A DNA stretch of 64,000 nt. It comes from Novosphingobium endophyticum (GTDB lineage Bacteria; Pseudomonadota; Alphaproteobacteria; Sphingomonadales; Sphingomonadaceae). Below the pieces are notes generated by a model. The model saw nothing but the letters and a program-made list of their open reading frames with translations, did not search any database and had not been told where the DNA came from. The DNA is taken from contig NZ_BMHK01000006.1 of the NCBI RefSeq assembly GCF_014640675.1, forward strand, positions 120,877 through 184,876, read 5' to 3'. Shown here piece by piece: positions 58,496 through 64,000 of the stretch; within the stretch, counting starts at the first letter, position 1; every line of letters begins with the position of its first letter. A program made the translations under genes and the position numbers.

Positions 58496-59326
58496 TCAGG
58501 CGTAAGGCGGCTTGTGCCGTCTGGTAGGGCTGAGCGTGAAGATCTCGTAGCCGTCCTCGGTGATACCGATCGAATGTTCGAACTGCGCGGAGAGCGACTT
58601 GTCGCGCGTTACCGCCGTCCAGCCGTCATTGAGCAGCTTCACCGGCGGCTTGCCGAGGTTGATCATCGGCTCGATGGTCATGAACATGCCGGGCTTGAGC
58701 ATGGGGCCAGTACCGGCGCGAGCGGCATGGACCACTTCGGGCGCGTCATGGAACAGGCGGCCAAGGCCGTGCCCACAGAACTCGCGCACGACGCCGTAGC
58801 GGTGCGCCTCGGCATGGGCCTGAATGGCGGCGCCAATGTCTCCCACACGGTTGCCGGGCTTCGCCTGCTCGATGCCGAGCATCAGGCATTCGTAAGTCAC
58901 CTCGACCAGGCGGCGTGCCTTCAGCGAGGGTTCGCCAGCGTAGTACATGCGGCTCGAATCGCCATGCCAGCCGTCCAGCAGCGGAGTGACGTCGATGTTG
59001 AGCACGTCGCCTTCCTTGAGGGTCTTTTCGGAAGGGATGCCGTGGCACACGACGTGGTTGATCGAGATGCAGCACGAATGCGCATAGCCGCGATAACCCA
59101 GCGTCGCCGGAACCGCGCCGCCATCCAGCGTCAGTTCGCGCACCTTGTCGTCGATCGCGGCGGTGCTGACGCCGGGCTGGACCATAGGCGCGATCTCGTC
59201 GAGTATCCGCGCGGCAAGGCGGCCCGCCTTGCGCATGCCCTCAAAGCCCTCGGGCGTATGCAGCTTGATGGTGCCGTCGCGCAGCACGGCCTCGTTTCCG
59301 GGTTCGACGATCTGGTATTCGCTCAT
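58496..59326 (-). CDS. map: Methionine aminopeptidase type I
   Basis: Removes the initiator methionine. The 276-residue enzyme begins MSEYQIVEPGNEAVLRDG. Metal ligands are visible in NIDVTPLLDGWHGDSSRM (two aspartates), CGHGLGRLFHDAPEVVH (histidine), TIEPMINLG (glutamate) and QFEHSIGITEDG (glutamate). Start ATG 59326 chosen over a longer frame with no similarity. Confidence 0.95.
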   Translation of the reverse strand: MSEYQIVEPGNEAVLRDGTIKLHTPEGFEGMRKAGRLAARILDEIAPMVQPGVSTAAIDDKVRELTLDGGAVPATLGYRGYAHSCCISINHVVCHGIPSEKTLKEGDVLNIDVTPLLDGWHGDSSRMYYAGEPSLKARRLVEVTYECLMLGIEQAKPGNRVGDIGAAIQAHAEAHRYGVVREFCGHGLGRLFHDAPEVVHAARAGTGPMLKPGMFMTIEPMINLGKPPVKLLNDGWTAVTRDKSLSAQFEHSIGITEDGYEIFTLSPTRRHKPPYA

Positions 59327-59363
59327 GGGGCCCACATAGCGATCTTGCGCGTCAATTGCGAGA

Positions 59364-60242
59364 TCATCGCGCAGGCGCCTCACGGCCGATCGAGAAGCTA
59401 GCCCTGTAGGCCGGTTTCACGGCGTCGAGGACGGCCTGGGTGACGGGCAGCGTGATCTCGTAGGTGCCCTCTGCATAGGGACCGGCAGCATAAGGCGCGA
59501 CGAGGATGCCGATGCGGTCGAAGGTCCGGCCATTCGATGACCCCAGGATCAGCGTGCTTTCGAGCGGGTTTATGCAGTCGCTGAACATGTCGTCCGCGCC
59601 GTGGCGGACAGGCCCACCGCGCCGCTTCTCCCGCTCGCGGTCGAGCGCATTGCAGAACGGGCGCTGGATGGGTTTGCGCAGGGCGGCGGAACTGGTGAAG
59701 AGGTCGAGGGGTTCGCGCGCCGCGCCGGCCTGCTTGTCCCAAAGGAGCGAATCGAACGCGCTCATGCCGTGGGCACCGCCGGTGTAGACGTAAATCTCGG
59801 AGGAGAGCGACAGCCAGCCCGGCAGCTCGGTCACGACTTTCCAGGTCGTATCGTTGGCGTGAGGGCGATAGGGAAAGCCGCCCTTCTTCGCCTCGTTCTG
59901 GTCGGCACGCGATTCGACGGAAAGCGAAGCGCGCGCCTCGTCGAGCCGGCGGTCGAGCATGGCCCTGAGGCCGGGGATCGCGCCAGCGGCATCGGGGTAG
60001 GCATAACCGAATTCGAACAGCGCGTTCGAAACCTTGACCTCGCGCCCACCGCTCGGGGAACCCTCCGCCGCCTCGACCGTCTCATCCAGAAGGGCCGCCT
60101 GCGTCGCCTCGCCTGCTTCGCGCGCGGCCGTCTCGCCCGGCGCGCCGGCCGATGCCTTCCCGGCCGGCGCGTCGGCTTCCCCGCCCGAACAGGCTCCGGC
60201 CATCAGCAGGACCGCAACCACAAAGCCGCCACGACGCATCAT
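59364..60242 (-). CDS. DUF3298/DUF4163 (RsiV-like) lipoprotein
   Basis: A 292-residue lipoprotein (signal ending LLMAGACSGG; acylated cysteine near residue 18). An alanine/glutamate-rich linker is followed by the domain pair: FEFGYAYPDAAGAIPGLRAMLDRRLDEARASL, then WLSLSSEIYVYTGGAHGMSAFDSLLWDKQAG with the GGAH-type motif, and IGILVAPYAAGPYAEGTYEITLPV. Related domains occur in RsiV and in lysozyme-binding proteins, so a peptidoglycan-related role is possible. Two adjacent ATGs (60242, 60239) follow GGAGAAA. Confidence 0.85.
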   Translation of the reverse strand: MMRRGGFVVAVLLMAGACSGGEADAPAGKASAGAPGETAAREAGEATQAALLDETVEAAEGSPSGGREVKVSNALFEFGYAYPDAAGAIPGLRAMLDRRLDEARASLSVESRADQNEAKKGGFPYRPHANDTTWKVVTELPGWLSLSSEIYVYTGGAHGMSAFDSLLWDKQAGAAREPLDLFTSSAALRKPIQRPFCNALDREREKRRGGPVRHGADDMFSDCINPLESTLILGSSNGRTFDRIGILVAPYAAGPYAEGTYEITLPVTQAVLDAVKPAYRASFSIGREAPAR

Positions 60243-60287
60243 TTTCTCCTCGCACTCCAACCGCGGCGGACGCTAGAGAATCTCCGC

Positions 60288-61673
60288 ATGAGCGACAAGA
60301 ACGCATTGATTCAACCGGACCGGGGCCAGAAGGCCGTCGACATCCACCTCGTCGACAAGGATGGCCTGGAAGCCTTCCTCAAGGAGCGCACCGCGCCGCA
60401 GCGCGCGGCGATCGAGGCGCAGAAGTTCAAGGCCGATGGCTTCGATCATGCGATCCTTCCCGATGGTGAGGGCTGGGCGGTGGTCGCCGGCGTCGCCAAT
60501 GCCAGTGACCTTTCGAGCTGGTGCATGGCAAAGCTCGCCGAGGCCCTGCCCGCCGGCACCTACCGGCGCGTCGGCGGCAAGCCGGGCAAGGCGATGTTCG
60601 GGTGGATCACCGGGCAGTACAGCTTCGAGCGCTATCGCACCGACCCTTCCGAGGAGGGACCGCGCGTACTGCTGACCGGCGAGGTCAAGGCCATCGGCGC
60701 GGTGACGGCCGAGGCCGAAGCGGTCGAGCTGGTGCGCGATCTGGTCAACACGCCGGCCGAAGACATGGGGCCCGGCCAGCTCGAGACCGAAGCGGAAGGA
60801 CTTGCCAAGGCCCATCACGCCGAGATCCGGCTGACGCGCGGCGACACGCTGGAGCGCGAATTTCCGATGGTCCACGCCGTCGGCCGCGCCGCCGGGCGCA
60901 GCCATGCGCCACGGATGATCGAGCTGGAGTGGGGCAACCCCGAACACCCGAAGATCGCGGTGGTCGGCAAGGGCGTCTGCTTCGATTCGGGCGGGCTCGA
61001 CATCAAGCCCTCTTCCGGCATGTTGCTGATGAAGAAGGACATGGGCGGCGCCGCTCACGCTTTGGCCCTCGCCCGCCTCATCATGGCCGCGAAGCTGCCG
61101 GTGAGACTGCATGTGCTGGTGCCTGCCGTGGAGAACGCGGTTTCGGCCAACGCCTTCCGCCCCGGCGACGTCCTGAAGAGCCGCGCGGGAATGTCAGTCG
61201 AGATCGGCAATACCGACGCCGAAGGCCGCCTGATCCTCGCCGACGCCCTGACTCGTGCCGGGGAGAACGAACCGGAGCTGGTTCTGGACTTTGCCACCCT
61301 GACCGGCGCCGCGCGCGTCGCGCTCGGCCCCGATCTGCCGGCGCTCTTCGCGCGCGAAGACACGACGGCGCAGGCGCTGCTCGACGGCGGAATCGCGAGC
61401 GACGATCCCTGCTGGCGCCTGCCGCTGCACGAGGCTTACCGCGAATACCTGAAGTCCGACCTGGCCGACATCAATAATTCCGGCAGCAGCGGATTCGCCG
61501 GATCATGCACCGCTGCCCTGTTCCTCGACCGGTTCGTGCCCAAGGACGTGGACTGGGCGCACTTCGATACTTTCGCCTGGCGCCCCGCCGCCAAGCCCGG
61601 CCGCCCCAAGGGCGGCGACGCGCTGGGCCTGCGCGCGGCCTGGCATATGCTACAACACCGCTATGGCGAATGA
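60288..61673 (+). CDS. M17 leucyl aminopeptidase family protein
   Basis: A 461-residue zinc/manganese aminopeptidase. VGKGVCFDSGGLDIKPSSGMLLMKKDMGGAAH holds the first metal ligands and catalytic lysine, and the signature NTDAEGRLILADAL is complete with the catalytic arginine. It belongs to the PepB-like branch common in alphaproteobacteria, with a divergent N-terminal domain. It overlaps the SH3 protein gene by 11 bases. Confidence 0.93.
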   Translation: MSDKNALIQPDRGQKAVDIHLVDKDGLEAFLKERTAPQRAAIEAQKFKADGFDHAILPDGEGWAVVAGVANASDLSSWCMAKLAEALPAGTYRRVGGKPGKAMFGWITGQYSFERYRTDPSEEGPRVLLTGEVKAIGAVTAEAEAVELVRDLVNTPAEDMGPGQLETEAEGLAKAHHAEIRLTRGDTLEREFPMVHAVGRAAGRSHAPRMIELEWGNPEHPKIAVVGKGVCFDSGGLDIKPSSGMLLMKKDMGGAAHALALARLIMAAKLPVRLHVLVPAVENAVSANAFRPGDVLKSRAGMSVEIGNTDAEGRLILADALTRAGENEPELVLDFATLTGAARVALGPDLPALFAREDTTAQALLDGGIASDDPCWRLPLHEAYREYLKSDLADINNSGSSGFAGSCTAALFLDRFVPKDVDWAHFDTFAWRPAAKPGRPKGGDALGLRAAWHMLQHRYGE

Positions 61674-62103
61674 ACCCGCCCGAACTTGCGTCGCCGCCAT
61701 GCCCCAGCTAAGCGCGCGCATCTTTGACTTTGGAGACACGACCGCGTTGGCCATCGAGGATTCCCATACCCGCCCCCCCCGGATCGAGGGCATTCTTGCC
61801 ATGACCGGGCCGAGCGTGACCGCGGATCCCGGCTGCCTTCCGGTTCGTGGAGACCTGGCGCACGTCAAGCTCGCCGGGCTCTACTTCGTGCCTCATTACG
61901 CGGTGCCGATGCCCCACCGCATCCTTGCGGGCGCCGTGCTGCGCGGCGCGGGCCGCGCCGATGCCGAAGTCATCCGCCAACTTCCCGAGGGCGGAACCTT
62001 CAACGTGCTCGACATCACCGGCGCCTGGACCTGGGGCCAGCTCGGTGAGGACGGGCACGTCGGCTATGTCGCCCACAGCGATCTGGAGGTCTTCGCGTCA
62101 TGA
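61663..62103 (+). CDS. SH3-like domain protein
   Basis: A 146-residue protein with an early segment GPSVTADPGCLPVRGDLAHVKLAG and an SH3-like core ending WTWGQLGEDGHVGYVAHSDLEVF. This matches the SH3 region that precedes NlpC/P60 peptidases in cell wall enzymes, here without the peptidase. There is no signal peptide. It is tightly coupled to the aminopeptidase upstream and to argC downstream (4-base overlap). Confidence 0.75.
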   Translation: MANEPARTCVAAMPQLSARIFDFGDTTALAIEDSHTRPPRIEGILAMTGPSVTADPGCLPVRGDLAHVKLAGLYFVPHYAVPMPHRILAGAVLRGAGRADAEVIRQLPEGGTFNVLDITGAWTWGQLGEDGHVGYVAHSDLEVFAS

Positions 62104-63023
62104 CTGCCACGGTCTTCATCGACGGCGCCGCCGGCACCACCGGGCTCGAGATCGCCGACCGGCTGGCCGGACGCAGCGAATTCCAGCTCGTGGTGCTCGA
62201 CGAGGCCCGGCGCAAGGACGCGGCGGCCCGCGCCGAAGCGCTCAACGACGCCGACTTCGTCATTCTCTGCCTGCCGGACGACGCCGCCCGCGAGGCAGTC
62301 GCCATGATCCGCAACGACCGCACGCGGGTGATCGACGCTTCATCAGCCCACCGCACTTCCGCGGGCTGGACTTACGGTCTGCCCGAAGTGATCGGACGCA
62401 AATCCCTGGCCTCGGCCATGCGCGTCAGCAATCCGGGCTGCTATCCAACGGGCTTCATAGCCCTGCTCGCACCGCTGGTGCGGGCCGGCCTGCTGCCGGC
62501 GGACTGGCCTTATATCTGCCACGCCGTCTCGGGCTATTCGGGCGGCGGCAAGGCGCTGATCGGTCGTTTCGAGGAAGACCGGGACATCGCCTTCCGCGCC
62601 TATGGACTGGCGCTGGGGCACAAGCATGTGCCGGAAATGCAGGTCCATGCAGGCCTGTCGATCTCTCCGCTTTTCGCGCCGGCCGTGGTGCCCGCGCATC
62701 GCGGAATGCTGGTCGAAGTCCCGCTGCAGCTCTCTGTCATGACCGGCGCGGGCGCGCCCGAGGCCCTGCGCGCGGCGCTGGCCGATTTCTATGCGGGCAG
62801 CCCGATCGTGCAGGTGCTCGATGACCAGCCGGACGAACTGCTGCTGCGCGCGTCGATGGATCCGGTCGACACGCTCAGCCTGCGCGTATTCGGCGCGAAG
62901 GATGGCAGCCAGGCGAGGCTCGTCGCCATGCTCGACAACCTCGGAAAAGGCGCCAGCGGTGCGGCCGTGCAGAACCTCAACCTGATGGCCGGGCTGGAAG
63001 AAACCGCGGGCCTGCGCCTCTGA
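62100..63023 (+). CDS. argC: N-acetyl-gamma-glutamyl-phosphate reductase (type 2)
   Basis: NADPH-dependent step of arginine synthesis. The 307-residue enzyme is the shorter type 2 form: VFIDGAAGTTGLEIADRLAG at the N-terminus, the active-site cysteine in VSNPGCYPTGFIALL, and later KHVPEMQVHAGL and VVPAHRGMLVEVPLQL. It overlaps the SH3 gene and is followed by a hairpin that probably ends the transcript. Confidence 0.94.
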   Translation: MTATVFIDGAAGTTGLEIADRLAGRSEFQLVVLDEARRKDAAARAEALNDADFVILCLPDDAAREAVAMIRNDRTRVIDASSAHRTSAGWTYGLPEVIGRKSLASAMRVSNPGCYPTGFIALLAPLVRAGLLPADWPYICHAVSGYSGGGKALIGRFEEDRDIAFRAYGLALGHKHVPEMQVHAGLSISPLFAPAVVPAHRGMLVEVPLQLSVMTGAGAPEALRAALADFYAGSPIVQVLDDQPDELLLRASMDPVDTLSLRVFGAKDGSQARLVAMLDNLGKGASGAAVQNLNLMAGLEETAGLRL

Positions 63024-63024
63024 G

Positions 63025-63050
63025 GTCGCCTCCCGCCGGCGACTTTCCCG
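63025..63050 (+). terminator. Probable terminator of argC
   Basis: GTCGCC (63025-63030) pairs with GGCGAC (63038-63043), directly after the argC stop, followed by TTTCCCGTTTC. Weak but well placed. Confidence 0.5.
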
Positions 63051-63227
63051 TTTCGACCCGGGGCGCGTCGCGTCCCGCGACTGAGGACGCCGGGCTGGCC
63101 GCAAGGGCGGCCCCTCCGCGATTGCGCGCGAGCGCGCTTTATCCGCGCGACACGCCCGCAGGTCGCCGTCATCGCATCTGGGGACAACCCTGTGCGTAAA
63201 ACCGCCAAAACCCCGGCATATCGGTGC

Positions 63228-63281
63228 AAAAAATTGGCCGGGACTCCCGATTGGGTCACTGGGAGAGAGAATCCCGGCCAA
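63228..63281 (-). terminator. Rho-independent terminator on the minus strand
   Basis: Ten-base stem TTGGCCGGGA/TCCCGGCCAA (63234-63243 with 63272-63281) with an inner CTCCC/GGGAG stem, followed on the minus strand by six T (63233-63228). On the plus strand no T tract follows, so it does not serve argC. No minus-strand protein gene lies before it, which is why a small RNA is proposed. Confidence 0.8.
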
Positions 63282-63347
63282 AGTGAGGGATGAAACGACG
63301 TCCCATGACAAACGCCGTTTCAGGGCTTGACGAGGCGTGCAAGCCGC
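63229..63347 (-). ncRNA. Candidate iron-regulated small RNA
   Basis: Read on the minus strand the segment forms three consecutive hairpins: GGCTTG/CAAGCC (63324-63345), TGAAACGGCG/CGTCGTTTCA (63291-63322, with a G-U pair that exists only on this strand), and TTGGCCGGGA/TCCCGGCCAA (63234-63281) followed by TTTTTT. No open reading frame fits. A near-consensus Fur box overlaps the expected promoter. The -35/-10 hexamers (TTGCAT, 17 bases, TAGCTA) are poor, so the start is approximate. Confidence 0.5.
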
Positions 63348-63356
63348 GTATCACTA

Positions 63357-63375
63357 GCTAATGATAATCATTCGC
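63357..63375. promoter_or_regulatory. Fur box
   Basis: GCTAATGATAATCATTCGC agrees with the 19-base Fur consensus (GATAATGATAATCATTATC) at 16 positions. It is 27 bases from the start of the plus-strand hypothetical gene and next to the minus-strand candidate RNA, so it could control both. Confidence 0.8.
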
Positions 63376-63401
63376 AAATGCAAGCCCCTGGAGATGTCTT
63401 G

Positions 63402-63848
63402 ATGTACCAGTACGTCGATCGCCGCCTGAGCACCCTTGATGAGGGGTGCCGCTTCCTCGTCTGGTCGATGCGCGCCTGGGTTACGGCCATCGCCAGCAAG
63501 CACTGTCCCGCGCAGACGCTCGCCCCGGTTTTCGCGCGCTGGCGCATGATCGGCGGGCTCCAGCCGTTCCACCGCGCCATGCTGCTGTTCAACCGCGACG
63601 CGCTGGAAACGTTCGGCTTCTGCCCCATGGCCTGCGACCATGTCTCCGAACACGAGGCAATGGTCCTCGAGCTTATCACCTCACTGCGCGATCGGGGACC
63701 ATCGCAGACCCGCGCCACACTGGAACTGCTGATCGTCGAGGACAGCGTCGGAGACGTTCTCGAAACGATTTCGAAGCTGGGGGCGGCGATGGCCGTGGCC
63801 GGGATCTTCCCGCAGGAACCGGCCGTGGCGCGCGGCAACGACCACTGA
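63402..63848 (+). CDS. Hypothetical protein, probably Fur-regulated
   Basis: A 148-residue helical cytoplasmic protein: MYQYVDRRLSTLDEGCRFLVWSMRAWVTAIASKHCPAQTLAPVFARWRMIG and onward, ending in an acidic helix and a short tail. It has five cysteines, including FCPMACDHV, which might bind iron or another metal. I do not recognise the family. The ATG follows GGAGA, and a strong Fur box lies just upstream, so the gene is expected to be expressed when iron is scarce. Confidence 0.8.
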   Translation: MYQYVDRRLSTLDEGCRFLVWSMRAWVTAIASKHCPAQTLAPVFARWRMIGGLQPFHRAMLLFNRDALETFGFCPMACDHVSEHEAMVLELITSLRDRGPSQTRATLELLIVEDSVGDVLETISKLGAAMAVAGIFPQEPAVARGNDH

Positions 63849-63911
63849 CGCTGGCAGTCCGGCCAAAGTCCGCAAAAGCTGGTCCTCCGGCGCATCAGGG
63901 GAATCGGGTGA

Positions 63912-64000
63912 ATGAGTTCTCACGAGATGAGGCTGACGAGGAAGTCCTCGTCCCAGCTGGCGGCCAAGCGCTTTGATGTCATGGATAGCTTGGTCGGATG
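63912..64000 (+). CDS. Partial CDS running off the window end
   Basis: An open frame from ATG 63912 preceded by GGGGAA: MSSHEMRLTRKSSSQLAAKRFDVMDSLVG. Only 29 residues are visible, too few to assign. An overlapping GTG frame at 63908 stops after 22 codons. Confidence 0.35.
   Translation, partial: MSSHEMRLTRKSSSQLAAKRFDVMDSLVG

Overview
The window is about 64 kb of dense, GC-rich bacterial chromosome. Gene content and order (sucA-sucB-lpdA next to mdh and sucD, argS-SPOR-nagZ-scpAB-tatABC, glnB-glnA, bioFHCDA, and many TonB/periplasmic proteins with short alphaproteobacterial leaders) point to a sphingomonad alphaproteobacterium, probably Novosphingobium or a close relative. That assignment is an inference from gene families; no rRNA is present. 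I see no plasmid, complete prophage or CRISPR signature. Most genes are core or housekeeping.

Layout: 1-2.7 kb holds the end of folK, an N-carbamoylputrescine amidase, an exported methyltransferase-like protein and msrA. 2.7-7.5 kb is a complete cobalamin uptake operon (TonB receptor, binding lipoprotein, permease, ATPase) behind a clear cobalamin riboswitch. 7.8-9.3 kb has a cell-wall hydrolase and a small hypothetical. 9.7-17.8 kb is a TCA-cycle block (mdh, sucD, sucA, sucB, lpdA) with a GIY-YIG nuclease gene between two copies of a REP-like repeat placed between mdh and sucD. 17.9-19.4 kb ends in tRNA-Val(CAC).

19.4-23.5 kb looks acquired. It contains a twice-frameshifted gene and an arsenic operon (arsR-arsI-arsC-acr3) whose far edge cuts a type I secretion ATPase just before its Walker A motif; a TolC-family protein remains beyond it. 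26-34 kb has a membrane phosphodiesterase-like protein, a LysR regulator and the corC-ybeY-phoH-miaB cluster, which is split by two insertions, each carrying a repeat element. 34-41.4 kb is argS, a SPOR protein, nagZ, scpA, scpB and tatABC. 41.6-49.4 kb covers an amidohydrolase, a 3-hydroxyisobutyrate dehydrogenase-like enzyme, ilvA, bpt, a GH24 lysozyme and glnB-glnA with a sigma-54-like promoter. 49.8-51.7 kb is a coupled cluster of a HerA-like ATPase and two tiny proteins. 51.9-56.3 kb is a compact biotin operon without bioB. 56.5-57.1 kb is a MntA/HepT toxin-antitoxin pair. 57.2-63 kb carries an uncharacterised enzyme-like protein with a 44-residue membrane protein downstream, map, a lipoprotein, an M17 aminopeptidase, an SH3 protein and argC.

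The most interesting non-obvious signal is at 63.23-63.38 kb: a near-consensus Fur box between a hypothetical gene and three successive hairpins on the minus strand, the last followed by six T. This is a good candidate for an iron-regulated small RNA. Other points worth following are the repeat-flanked GIY-YIG gene, the family of paired inverted repeats scattered between operons, the truncated secretion ATPase, and small genes below usual annotation cutoffs (44 and 25 codons).
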